43,972 nt of DNA from Akkermansiaceae bacterium UBA2367 (GTDB lineage: Bacteria; Verrucomicrobiota; Verrucomicrobiia; Verrucomicrobiales; DEV007): contig DDTJ01000105.1 in NCBI GenBank assembly GCA_002344525.1, forward strand, positions 1 through 43,972, read 5' to 3'. This document shows, one piece after another, positions 32,157 to 43,489 of the stretch (its first letter is position 1; each line of letters begins with the position of its first letter). Both the position numbers and the translations under genes were made by a program. The notes below the pieces were generated by a model. It was not told where the DNA came from. It saw only the letters and a list, made by a program, of their open reading frames with translations, and made no database searches.

Positions 32157-33347
32157 ATGAAGATACTCACCACTTCTCGGGAAATCGAGTCCACTCTCGA
32201 ACGACTCATCGTCAAATCCCGAAGCATCCGATGGGCGGTTGCTTGGGCCTCCGGCAACCACCCATTGTTTCGACTGCTTGAAAAGCATCGGAAAAAGATC
32301 GCTCAGCTTACAGTGGGAATCCATTTTTACCAAACCGACTCGCAGTTCATCGAATCCTTCATCGACCATGCGGAGGCGAGGTTTATCATGAATCCAGATG
32401 GAGTCTTCCACCCGAAACTCTATTTTTTCGATTTCGAAGACGGCGGGTGGCAATGCGTCTTGGGCAGTCCGAATTTCACCAAAGGGGCGTTCCTTGCGAA
32501 CAGTGAGATCGCCGTCCATCTCAGCAGTTCCGACAAAGACGCCTCCGAATCGCTCGCCCGGATCAAAGGAGTCCTGAGACAATATCGCGAACAAGGAAAG
32601 CAGCTTTCCCCCATCGATCTTGAGAGATACCGCTCAATCCGCCAACTCCAGCAGCGCAAGCTTCAAACTCTTTCAGGGACCTACGCGAGCGCTGATGGAA
32701 CTCATCGCAAAAGAACTTCCCCGCTCGAAATCCCGCTGTTTATGAACAGTTGGGAAGAATATTTTGCAATGCTGAAGCGCAAGGGGAAGGAGGAGCTCGA
32801 ATCCCGTTGGAAAGTTCTCGACGAAGCAAGACGTCTGTTCGCCGTTCACGGTCGGTTTCATTCGATGCCAATCATAGAACGGCAGGGGATCGCAGGCACG
32901 ATCAATGGGGAAACCTTGGATTGGTTCTGGTTCGGAAGCATGAAAGGAGCCGGGTTATTCCAACAATCGGTCAACCGGAATAACAGGTCGCTTTCCGACG
33001 CCCTTGAGGAGATACCGTTCGCCGGGACCGTGTCAGCGAATCATTATGAGAACTTCGTCCGTCATTTCATCAAGGCGTTTCGAAAACCGGGCATTGCTAC
33101 TGGAACAAGGCTTCTGGCAATGAAGCGGCCCGATTATTTTGTTTGTCTGGATTCGAAAAACAGACGCGAGCTCTGCAAGGCGTTCGGAATTGGTCAGAAC
33201 GTGACGCTGGAGAGCTATTGGGGGGAGATCATCGAACGAATTACGGAGTCGAATTGGTGGGTCTCCCCATCCCCCAACTCACCTTTTGAAAGACGAATTT
33301 GGGAGTGCCGGGCCGCTTTCCTTGATGCTCTCTATTACGACCCCTGA
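32157..33347 (+). CDS. Phospholipase-D-type nuclease-like protein
   Basis: 396 residues, soluble. The N-terminal ~150 residues form one PLD domain with a complete HKD motif (His85-Pro-Lys87-x4-Asp92) followed by GSPNFTKGAF. The C-terminal ~200 residues are a separate domain with RLLAMKRPDYFVCLDSKNRRELCKAFGI and an aromatic YWGEIIERITESNWW. I recall the latter pattern from nuclease and restriction-type proteins, but cannot name a family. A single HKD would require a dimer for catalysis. Base composition is clearly more AT-rich than neighbouring core genes, suggesting recent transfer. It lies downstream of vapBC and convergent to acnA. A defence or DNA-processing role is inference. The ATG at 32157 is the first in-frame start after vapC that gives a folded N-terminus. 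Confidence 0.72.
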   Translation: MKILTTSREIESTLERLIVKSRSIRWAVAWASGNHPLFRLLEKHRKKIAQLTVGIHFYQTDSQFIESFIDHAEARFIMNPDGVFHPKLYFFDFEDGGWQCVLGSPNFTKGAFLANSEIAVHLSSSDKDASESLARIKGVLRQYREQGKQLSPIDLERYRSIRQLQQRKLQTLSGTYASADGTHRKRTSPLEIPLFMNSWEEYFAMLKRKGKEELESRWKVLDEARRLFAVHGRFHSMPIIERQGIAGTINGETLDWFWFGSMKGAGLFQQSVNRNNRSLSDALEEIPFAGTVSANHYENFVRHFIKAFRKPGIATGTRLLAMKRPDYFVCLDSKNRRELCKAFGIGQNVTLESYWGEIIERITESNWWVSPSPNSPFERRIWECRAAFLDALYYDP

Positions 33348-33432
33348 CTGGAATATCACGGAATTCAGCAGAACCGAGGGCACCGCTTGAAACGGGTCAG
33401 CTTTGGCAAGTCGCTCAGCGGACAACGTCCCT

Positions 33433-36216
<2,784 letters not shown>

Positions 36217-36421
36217 CTGGGTCGGTCGATCAAGTGGTGTGACAGGGTAAGGTCGCGGACCGAACCCTCTTGGGTCGCGAGGGTCGGAAAACGCGGCCCC
36301 ATCTGTAAAGCACGATCCGCGCCGGGGCAAGCGCGGGGATTCAGGCGAAAAGGGCGGCGATGGTCGGGAATGTCTACCGGGTTGCGTTGGGGAGGGGAGG
36401 GTGTCAGGTTCGCCTTTTCCC

Positions 36422-38959
36422 ATGCCCTCGCGCGACCATCCCATCTCCGCCATCGACGAACCGCTCCGCATCGGCGGGAAATGGTTCCGTGCCGGGGAGG
36501 AGGCGGTGGTGGTCAAGGCGGTCGCCTTCGGCCCCTTTCCCGCCGGGGCCTTTCCCGACGAGGGACAGGGGCAGCTCCACCGCATTCGCGAGGAGTTGGG
36601 GGCGAACGCGTTGCGGCTCTACGAGATCCCTTCGCTCGACTTCCTCCACGCCTGCGCCGGGGCGGGGCTGCGGGCTTTCGTCACGATCCCGTGGGCGCAG
36701 CACGTCGATTTTCTGAAACGCCGCAGCGCCTTGGCCGAGGCTGACCGGCTCCTCTTGGAGACGATCCGCCGCTTCCGGGGACATCCGGCGCTCGCGGGCT
36801 ATTTCGTCGGCGACGAGATCGAGTCCACCCTCGTCCGATGGATGGGGGGCGGGCGCGTCGTCGAACAGATCGAACGGCTCATTGATCTCGGCCACGCCAA
36901 CGATCCTGACGCCCTTTTCGCCTACGCGAACTACCCGGGCACCGAATACCTGCTGCCGCAGAACCAAGATTTCGTGGCCTTCAACCTGCGCTTCGAGGAG
37001 CGCCCCGCCTATGCGGCCTACCTCGCTCGGCTCCAGAATCTCGCGGGAGACAAGCCGCTCTTCCTCTCCGAATTCGGCGTCGATTCGCGTTCGCACGGCG
37101 AGGAGGGGCAGGCGGAGATTTTGAAATGGGCGGTGGAGGAGGCCGCCGCCGCCGGGGTCGCGGGGACGACGCTCTTTTCCTGGAGCGACCTCCGGCAGCG
37201 CGGCGCGGGTGCGGAGAGGGAAGGGGATTTCGGCCTGACCCGCGAGGACCAGTTGGCCAAACCCGCCCTCGCGGCGGTGCGCGGGGTTTGGGAGCCGCTG
37301 CGGCGGCCCACCGACACGGTCGTCCCGGCCCGGACGCCTAGGATTTCCGTGATCGTCTGCACGGATCGCGGCAGCGCCACCTTGGTGGAATGCCTCGATT
37401 CCCTCGTCGCGCTGGACTACCCCGATGTTGAAATCCTCGTCGTGAACGACGGCGGCGACGAGCGCGTTGCCGAGATCGCCGGGGCCTACGCGACGGTGCG
37501 GCATGTCGCGACGGAGCACGAGGGGCTCGGCGCGGCGCGGAACACCGGCGCTCGCGAGGCCTCGGGCGAAATCCTCGCCTACACCGACGACGATTGCGTC
37601 GTCGATCCCGGCTGGCTGCGCTGGATCGCGGCGCAGTTCGAAAAAGACCCTGCGCTCGGCGGCGCGGGCGGCCCGAACCTGCCGCCCCCGCCGGAGAACG
37701 CGACCTGCGCCCGGGTCGCGGCGGCTCCGGGCGGCCCCAGCCATGTCCTCCTTTCCGACACCCGCGCCGAATGCCTCCCCGGCTGCAACCTCGCGGTGCG
37801 TCGCGAGGTCTTCGACGAAGTCGGCGGTTTCAACCCCGTCTTCCGGACGGCGGGGGACGACGTCGATTTCTGCTGGCGGGTCCTCGCCGCCGGGCACGGG
37901 CTCGGCTTCCACGCGGCGGCTTTCGTCTGGCACCGCCGACGAGCCACCTTCCGCGCCTACTTCCGCCAGCAGGTCGGTTACGGACGCGCCGAAGGCCTGT
38001 TGATGTCGCTGTATCCGGACCGCTTCCGCGGTGTCGGGGGGATCGCGTGGCGGGGCCAGGCCTATGTGGCGCGGCGGCGCTTCGGGGCTTCCGTCCACCA
38101 CGGGCGCTACGGCGAGGAACCCTTCCAATTGCTGCGTCCCGGCGGCGATTCATGGTTCGGCGAGGTGGCCCTGCACATCCTCTGGTGGATCGCGATGCTC
38201 GCCTTCGCCATCGGCGGGATGTTCTTCGCCCCGCTGCTCGTGCCGGCGGGGATGATGCTGTTCGGCACCGCCTTCGTTGCCTTTGGCCGGGCGGGGCGCT
38301 CGCCCATCGCGCCGGAACATGACACGACGCTCTCGCGTTTCGCCCTCGCGGGGCTCATCCTCGCGCAGGGCGCGCTGCGGAGCGGCGCGAGGCTGTTGAA
38401 AGGCTGGCGTCATGCGACTTGGGGCCGCGGTCTGCGGACTGTCGGCGGCACTGCGGCGGCCACCCTCGCCAAGGGCTGGTGGAAGCTCGGCGACGAGCAG
38501 GAATACTGGAGCGACCGGGGCGTCGGACGCGAAGCCCTGCTCGCCGCGATTTTGAAGGCCTTCCCCGGAGCCGAGGACGACGCCACCGGGAAGACCGACA
38601 TCATCCTGCGGCGCGGCTGGTTCTGGAACTGGGCCGTCGTCACCGCGACGGAGCGCCACGGGAGCGAGGCGAGGCTGACCCGACTGCGCCTCCTCGCGCG
38701 ACCGCAGCCAGTGACGAGGATGATCGTGCTGCCGCTGGCGGTCCTGAGTCTCTTCGTGGTGCCGATCGCCGGGGGCTATCTGATCACGAAGGGATTTTCA
38801 AAAGAAGTCTTGGTCGTTTTCGCCGCCTACGCCGCCGTCGGCGTCGTTTCCCGCTTCTTCATGTGGACAAAGCGACCGCGTTTCCAGCGCATCGCCAAGG
38901 AGGCGGGGTTGGAGGTGGCACGGCCCTCCTCCGTCGCGGAGACTCGGATGGACTCGTGA
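36422..38959 (+). CDS. Glycoside hydrolase-like TIM barrel fused to GT2 glycosyltransferase, membrane-anchored
   Basis: About 845 residues. Residues 1-300 resemble the TIM barrel of GH2/GH5-clan enzymes, with candidate catalytic acids in GYFVGDEIES and FLSEFGVDS and a downstream LFSWSD. A GT2 domain starts near 308 (ISVIVCTDRGSATLVECLDSLVALDYPDVEILVVNDG), with a DxD-like TDDDC (about 387), GCNLAVRREVFDEVGGF and the base region GDDVDFCWR (about 480). Hydrophobic helices follow near 590-640 and 770-810. The fusion suggests synthesis or remodelling of an exported polysaccharide at the inner membrane, but the product is unknown. The ATG at 36422 is chosen; a GTG at 36401 is possible. Confidence 0.78.
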   Translation: MPSRDHPISAIDEPLRIGGKWFRAGEEAVVVKAVAFGPFPAGAFPDEGQGQLHRIREELGANALRLYEIPSLDFLHACAGAGLRAFVTIPWAQHVDFLKRRSALAEADRLLLETIRRFRGHPALAGYFVGDEIESTLVRWMGGGRVVEQIERLIDLGHANDPDALFAYANYPGTEYLLPQNQDFVAFNLRFEERPAYAAYLARLQNLAGDKPLFLSEFGVDSRSHGEEGQAEILKWAVEEAAAAGVAGTTLFSWSDLRQRGAGAEREGDFGLTREDQLAKPALAAVRGVWEPLRRPTDTVVPARTPRISVIVCTDRGSATLVECLDSLVALDYPDVEILVVNDGGDERVAEIAGAYATVRHVATEHEGLGAARNTGAREASGEILAYTDDDCVVDPGWLRWIAAQFEKDPALGGAGGPNLPPPPENATCARVAAAPGGPSHVLLSDTRAECLPGCNLAVRREVFDEVGGFNPVFRTAGDDVDFCWRVLAAGHGLGFHAAAFVWHRRRATFRAYFRQQVGYGRAEGLLMSLYPDRFRGVGGIAWRGQAYVARRRFGASVHHGRYGEEPFQLLRPGGDSWFGEVALHILWWIAMLAFAIGGMFFAPLLVPAGMMLFGTAFVAFGRAGRSPIAPEHDTTLSRFALAGLILAQGALRSGARLLKGWRHATWGRGLRTVGGTAAATLAKGWWKLGDEQEYWSDRGVGREALLAAILKAFPGAEDDATGKTDIILRRGWFWNWAVVTATERHGSEARLTRLRLLARPQPVTRMIVLPLAVLSLFVVPIAGGYLITKGFSKEVLVVFAAYAAVGVVSRFFMWTKRPRFQRIAKEAGLEVARPSSVAETRMDS

Positions 38960-38997
38960 GAGTTTGCTGCTTTCGACCTTGGGCGGAAAGCTTTCGT

Positions 38998-39029
38998 AAA
39001 AAAGACGGCCACCCCGTCGGGTGGCCGTC
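38998..39029 (-). terminator. Rho-independent terminator of the candidate tracrRNA
   Basis: GACGGCCACCC (39004-39014), CGTC and GGGTGGCCGTC (39019-39029) form a perfect 11-bp hairpin. On the minus strand it is followed by six U (plus-strand A run 38998-39003). On the plus strand there is no U-run after it, so it is oriented for minus-strand transcripts, and no minus-strand protein gene lies to its right. Confidence 0.85.
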
Positions 39030-39149
39030 TGAGAAAAGCACTTTTGAGCACGGTGTGTCGGAACGACAGGGAAGCGGCTTGTGCTTCAAACTTTGTCTTG
39101 ATTCGGCATCAGTTTGCTTGCCCTTTCCGAGGTCGTCAAACGCAATTTC
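38998..39149 (-). ncRNA. Candidate tracrRNA of the type II-C system
   Basis: Read on the minus strand, this ~150-nt segment has an anti-repeat GAATCAAGACAAAGT (plus 39104 to 39090). It pairs with the first 15 nt of the CRISPR repeat (minus-strand sense, GCTTTGCCTTGATTC) with one mismatch and one G-U pair. Downstream are a GAAGC/GCUUC hairpin (39087-39071), a UGUCG-UUC-CGACA hairpin (39068-39056) and a strong terminator (39029-38998). This is the order expected for a tracrRNA: anti-repeat, stem-loops, terminator. A promoter with a TGTAAT -10 lies at 39184-39156. The 5' part of the anti-repeat beyond 15 nt matches the repeat poorly, so the upper duplex may be bulged or short. Confidence 0.75.
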
Positions 39150-39155
39150 GATAAA

Positions 39156-39184
39156 ATTACAAAATTTGATCGACGTTTGCGCAA
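39156..39184 (-). promoter_or_regulatory. Candidate tracrRNA promoter
   Basis: On the minus strand TTGCGC (39184-39179) and TGTAAT (39161-39156) are separated by exactly 17 bases. The -10 has five of six consensus bases; the -35 is weak. Transcription would start near 39149, about 45 nt before the anti-repeat. The region is AT-rich compared with its surroundings. Confidence 0.5.
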
Positions 39185-39196
39185 AAAATTTATAAA
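39166..39196 (+). promoter_or_regulatory. Candidate cas9 promoter
   Basis: On the plus strand TATAAA (39191-39196) is preceded by TTGATC (39166-39171) at 19 bases, slightly longer than ideal. The start codon of cas9 is 24 bases downstream of the -10. It overlaps the tracrRNA promoter on the other strand, so the two transcripts would be divergent. Confidence 0.4.
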
Positions 39197-39220
39197 ACTT
39201 GCGGCATTCAACTCTTGTCT

Positions 39221-42200
39221 ATGGCAGTTACCCTCACTTTTGACATCGGATATGCATCGATCGGCTGGTGCGTGCTTTCCGCTGAACCGGAGACGCAACA
39301 TCCCGAATTCCTCGGTACGGGTGTCGTCACCTTTCCGACCGACGACTGTCTCGCCTCCCAGCGCCGGAACCTTCGGCGGACGCGACGCCATATTCGCTCC
39401 ACTAGGCATCGGATCGAGCGGATGAAGCGCTGGCTGGTCCACCGGGGATTCATCGGACGGGAGGAAGCGGATCTGCCGGGCGACGCTTCGCCCTTCTTTC
39501 TGGTGGCCCATGCGTTGCAGGGCGGGAGAATCCTGTCCGCTCTCGAACTCTGGTCCGTGCTTCGTTGGTATGCCCACAACCGGGGATACGACGGGAACTC
39601 GCGCTGGTCCCGAGAGGAGGCGGATCCGGATGACACGGAGAAGGAGAGGAACGCCATGGCCTTGATGGAGCAGGCCCCGGCCACTTCGACGATGGCGGAA
39701 ACGGTGTGCAAGATTCTGAACATCGATCCGGCGAATCCGAAGAAGCGTTCTTCCGAAAAGCCATACAAAACCCTCAACGCCGCGTTTCCGAGGTCGGTGG
39801 TCGTCGGGGAGGTGAAAGAGCTTCTGCGTTTCCACTTGGACAAACTCGAAGGGTTGGATGCAAAGACCGTCCGGTTTCTGATGGCGGAGAGTCCCTTGAC
39901 CAAGGAGGACCGCGCCGAATTGGAGGCCGCCGACATCCGTCTGCCGAAGCGCTACCACGGCGGACTGCTTTTCGGCCAGCTCGTCCCCCGCTTCGACAAC
40001 CGCATCATCTCCCGCTGCCCGATCATGTGGGCGGACGAATACGGCAAGGCCAAGGATGCGGGCAAATCCGACGAAGAGGCGAGGAAGCTTGCCGACAAGT
40101 TCGCGAAAGTTCCCGCCGCGAAGTGTCCGGAGTTTCTGGAGTATCGCTTCGCCCGTGTCTTGGCTAACTTGAAAGCAGACGGCGAGCCTTTGTCCAAGGA
40201 ACTCCGGCGGCATTTGTTTGATCGTGCGAAGGAGCGGGGACGGTTTACGGAAGCGGAGTTGCGGAAAGAAATCGAAGCGCAACTCGGCAAAATCGGGACG
40301 AACTTGGAGGCCTATTTCAAGATCCATCCCGATGCCGAGAAGCAGCTCGTGATCGATCCGGCAGTGGTGTTGCCGCATTCCAGCCGCGTTCTCAAACCGA
40401 TCTGGCCGCTCCTCGGCGAACCGGCGCGGAACTCAGCCTTGCGCCTTTGGAGCCGGGGAAAAGCGGTCTGCCCGGCGCAATTGCTGGAACTCGCGCATAA
40501 CGGCGGAGATCCCGAGCAAGCCGAAACGGTGCTGCGTGAACATTTTGCCAAGCTCCCGAAGAAGGAGGCGAATGCCGCCAGCTTCGACGCATTCCTGCTG
40601 AAGCCGATGCGTGCCGACTATGGCAGCGGCAGGGCGCCCTATTCCAGAGTCGTCCTGAAACGAGTGGTGGAGGAAGTTCTGGAGGGCTGCGATCCCACGA
40701 AACCAGCGCGGTCCGATGCGAAACTGGACGGGGAGGACAAATCGGCGGATGGCGTGCTTTATCCGCTGATGGATCCATCGTCGAGAGTCCGCGAGCTCAT
40801 GGCGGAGCGTCCGCTCGACCAGCTCACCAACAACCACCTCGTCCGTCACCGTCTGCTCATCCTCGGCAGGCTGCTGGACGACCTTTTGCACGAGTTCGAA
40901 ATCGGAGCTGAGGACGAGACGCAGGTCGTGGTCGAGGTGGCCCGCGAGTTGAAGGAGTTTTCGGGCATGACGGTGAAGCAGATCACCACGGAAATGAACA
41001 GCCGTCTCAAAAACTTCAAGGACGCGGTCGCCTACTTGGAGGACAATGCGCCGAACCTCCTCCAGGAATCGTCGGGACGTGGGGGAATTATCCGGAAGTG
41101 CCGCATCGCGATGGATCTCGACTGGCGGTGTCCTTTCACCGGCGAGAAATACGACGCCCAGGACCTGCCGAAGATGGAGCGCGAGCACATCATTCCCTAC
41201 GCCACGCGGAATACGAATGCCCTCCACGCCTTGGTCCTCACTTGGCCGGAAGTCAACCGGATGAAGGGCAAACGAACCGCCAAGCAGTTTATTCTGGAAT
41301 CTGCCGAACTGCCATCGCGCGAAGTTCCGAACTCCAAGCGCAGGCTCACCTTGTTCACCCCGAAGCAATACGAGACCTTCGTCGAAGGGCTCGAAACCCG
41401 AGGACATCCCGACGACGCCCGCCGCAAGCGTGCCCGGAAGGCCTTGCTCGACACGGCGGAGTTCGAGGACAAGGATCTCGGTTTCACCGAAGGGCAGCTC
41501 ACCCAGTCGAGCCAGTTGATGAAGCTGGCGATGGGCGAGATCAAGCGGAAGTTTCCGCAGGCGCTCGTCGATCCCGTACCCGGCCCAGTGACGGCGGAGA
41601 TCCGGAAGGCGTGGAAGCTGACCGGGACACTGGCGTTGGCTTGTCCGGAAGTGCTCGACGAGAATGGCAATGTCAGGCCCAAGGACGAAATCCGCGGCCT
41701 GACCCACCTGCATCACGCCCTCGACGCGGCGATTTTGGCGCTCGCCGCCCACTACCTCCCCTTCCGCAGTCGGGGCAAGGACCAGAAGGGGAAGATTTGG
41801 CAGGCCCTCCTCAAGCGGAACCAGAACGATGAGGAGAAGCGTTTCCTGATGAAATTTGAATGCTGCGTGGAAATTCCGAAAACCGGGAAGAATGCCGGCA
41901 CCGTCGTCGGACTCCGGGATCTGGACGCGAACGTGAAAAACGCCTTGGGTCGCTCCTTGGCCGAAGGACGGGTAATGCAGCATGTTCCCGCCGACCGGTC
42001 GGGGGCGAAGGCGGAGCTTACGACTTGGAGGGTTCTCGAAATCGAAGGCGAAGGGGAGGAGGCTCGGGTAAAGCTACGTCAGCGCTCCAGTGAGGTGAAG
42101 GAGGGAGTGCGGAAGGTTAGTATCAAAACTCCACCCCCAAAACGAGCGGGGAAATTAATCGGTCTCAATCCCAAGGGCGGTCATGGAAAGCTGAAGTCGA

Positions 42201-42562
42201 TCAAGGGCGCCGTGGTGATCGAAGAGAATTACGGTCTCGCGCTGGATCCGAAACCGACCATTATTCCCTTTTTCAATGTCTCTGCTCGGTTACGCGATCA
42301 GTTCGAGAGCAATGGCTGCAATCCTTTCCGGATTCTTAGGTCGGGGATACAAATCATCCTTCAAGGACAAGGAGAACGGAACGGTATCTGGACAATTGCG
42401 ACAGTCCAAGCCTCGCTAAAAATCGATCTTGTGAGGCCCGGAACGGTTGGGTGCCCTAAAAAAGGAAATTCCGTTTGGCGTGAAGTGGCTGTGAAAGGAT
42501 TGCTTGCGAAAGGAATCGAAATCCTCCCCCTGAAATATACAGCGTATCCCTCAGAGCGGTAA
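39221..42562 (+). CDS. cas9: Type II-C CRISPR-associated endonuclease Cas9
   Basis: 1113 residues, in the compact II-C size range. RuvC-I contains Asp8 (TFDIGYASIGW). The arginine-rich bridge helix follows (ASQRRNLRRTRRHIRSTRHRIERMK). An alpha-helical recognition lobe spans about 90-560. RuvC-II contains Glu572 (VVVEVARELKEF). The HNH domain has His656 (REHIIPY) and Asn679 (EVNRMKG), with the same 23-residue spacing as in Neisseria Cas9. RuvC-III has His832 and Asp835 (HHALDAAILALA). The C-terminal ~250 residues form the PAM-interacting region. All catalytic residues are present, so the enzyme looks active. The ATG at 39221 is preferred to the TTG two codons upstream. cas1 begins 7 bases after the stop. 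The last ~150 codons are more AT-rich than the rest. Confidence 0.96.
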   Translation: MAVTLTFDIGYASIGWCVLSAEPETQHPEFLGTGVVTFPTDDCLASQRRNLRRTRRHIRSTRHRIERMKRWLVHRGFIGREEADLPGDASPFFLVAHALQGGRILSALELWSVLRWYAHNRGYDGNSRWSREEADPDDTEKERNAMALMEQAPATSTMAETVCKILNIDPANPKKRSSEKPYKTLNAAFPRSVVVGEVKELLRFHLDKLEGLDAKTVRFLMAESPLTKEDRAELEAADIRLPKRYHGGLLFGQLVPRFDNRIISRCPIMWADEYGKAKDAGKSDEEARKLADKFAKVPAAKCPEFLEYRFARVLANLKADGEPLSKELRRHLFDRAKERGRFTEAELRKEIEAQLGKIGTNLEAYFKIHPDAEKQLVIDPAVVLPHSSRVLKPIWPLLGEPARNSALRLWSRGKAVCPAQLLELAHNGGDPEQAETVLREHFAKLPKKEANAASFDAFLLKPMRADYGSGRAPYSRVVLKRVVEEVLEGCDPTKPARSDAKLDGEDKSADGVLYPLMDPSSRVRELMAERPLDQLTNNHLVRHRLLILGRLLDDLLHEFEIGAEDETQVVVEVARELKEFSGMTVKQITTEMNSRLKNFKDAVAYLEDNAPNLLQESSGRGGIIRKCRIAMDLDWRCPFTGEKYDAQDLPKMEREHIIPYATRNTNALHALVLTWPEVNRMKGKRTAKQFILESAELPSREVPNSKRRLTLFTPKQYETFVEGLETRGHPDDARRKRARKALLDTAEFEDKDLGFTEGQLTQSSQLMKLAMGEIKRKFPQALVDPVPGPVTAEIRKAWKLTGTLALACPEVLDENGNVRPKDEIRGLTHLHHALDAAILALAAHYLPFRSRGKDQKGKIWQALLKRNQNDEEKRFLMKFECCVEIPKTGKNAGTVVGLRDLDANVKNALGRSLAEGRVMQHVPADRSGAKAELTTWRVLEIEGEGEEARVKLRQRSSEVKEGVRKVSIKTPPPKRAGKLIGLNPKGGHGKLKSIKGAVVIEENYGLALDPKPTIIPFFNVSARLRDQFESNGCNPFRILRSGIQIILQGQGERNGIWTIATVQASLKIDLVRPGTVGCPKKGNSVWREVAVKGLLAKGIEILPLKYTAYPSER

Positions 42563-42568
42563 CAAGAG

Positions 42569-43489
42569 ATGTCCTACCATATCGTCAGCATCGACGCCCC
42601 GGATTGCTCCTTGTCCTGCAAGGACGGCCAGTTGACCTGCCGGAGCCGGGAAGGGGACCGGAGCCTTCCGCTCGAAGACGTGGCGGCGATCATCATCACG
42701 TCATTCTCCGCCTCCATCCACTCGAAGCTGCTGCTGGAGGCCGCCAAGTTCGGGGTCGGCCTGGTGATCTGCGAGAACTACAAGCCGGCTTCCTTGGTCC
42801 TGCCCGCCAACCGGGCCAGCGACACGGTGCTCACGCGGGCGCAAGCCTACATACCGGTTCAACTGAAGCAGCGCCTTTGGCGCAAGACGATCGATGCCAA
42901 GTGCCAGAACCAACACAGTCTCGCCTGCGAGATCGCGCCGGGAGACGAGCGCTTGGAGCGCCTCGGACAACTCGCCCAAGGCCGGACTCCTGCGAAAGAG
43001 GCGGAATGCGCCAAACTTTTCTGGCGGATCTACGCTGACCACGTCGCCGAGACGGACGATTTCCGCCGGAAGAGGGATGGGGACGGCCCCAATCCCCTGC
43101 TCAACTACGGCTACGCGGTTCTGCTGTCGGCGGTGCTTCAGAACCTCTTTGCGGTGGGACTCGATCCGACCTTCGGAATTTCCCACGTCACCCGGGAGCG
43201 GTCCACTCCCTTGGCGTATGACCTGATGGAGCCCTTCCGCCCCTGCGTGGACTGGCGGGTGGCCAAATGGATCAGGGACCATCCCGGCGAGAAGAATCCC
43301 GAAGTCACCAAGGAGTTTCGGCACTGGGTGACGGCTTTTCCGCTGGAAGCTGTCGATTGGTTCGAGTTGACGCTCGACGTTCGAGGCGTGATCGAGGGAG
43401 TGATCCGGTCCTTCCGCCAAGCCGTGACCACTCGTCAATCTGGCCCCTACCGGCCATGGACTCGAACCACTACAAAATGGGCTGGTTGA
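42569..43489 (+). CDS. cas1: CRISPR-associated integrase Cas1 (type II)
   Basis: 306 residues. Metal-binding residues of the integrase are visible: Glu144 (KEAECAKLFW), His206 (FGISHV) and Glu221 (YDLMEPFRP). The N-terminal beta domain (SYHIVSIDAPDCSLSCKDGQL...LPLEDVAAIIITS) and the helical catalytic domain have usual lengths for type II Cas1. With Cas2 it inserts new spacers. It starts 7 bases after cas9 and its 3' end overlaps cas2, so the three genes form one operon. No csn2 or cas4 is present, which fits subtype II-C. Confidence 0.96.
   Translation: MSYHIVSIDAPDCSLSCKDGQLTCRSREGDRSLPLEDVAAIIITSFSASIHSKLLLEAAKFGVGLVICENYKPASLVLPANRASDTVLTRAQAYIPVQLKQRLWRKTIDAKCQNQHSLACEIAPGDERLERLGQLAQGRTPAKEAECAKLFWRIYADHVAETDDFRRKRDGDGPNPLLNYGYAVLLSAVLQNLFAVGLDPTFGISHVTRERSTPLAYDLMEPFRPCVDWRVAKWIRDHPGEKNPEVTKEFRHWVTAFPLEAVDWFELTLDVRGVIEGVIRSFRQAVTTRQSGPYRPWTRTTTKWAG

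Noticed and set aside
38998..39029. Terminator of the plus-strand glycosyltransferase gene
   Set aside because: The U-run is on the minus-strand side only; after the hairpin the plus strand reads TGAGAAAAGC.
39090..39104. Anti-repeat read on the plus strand (tracrRNA toward cas9)
   Set aside because: Pairing is about equally good, but no stem-loops or terminator follow before cas9, and the correct repeat half would be at the wrong end of the crRNA.
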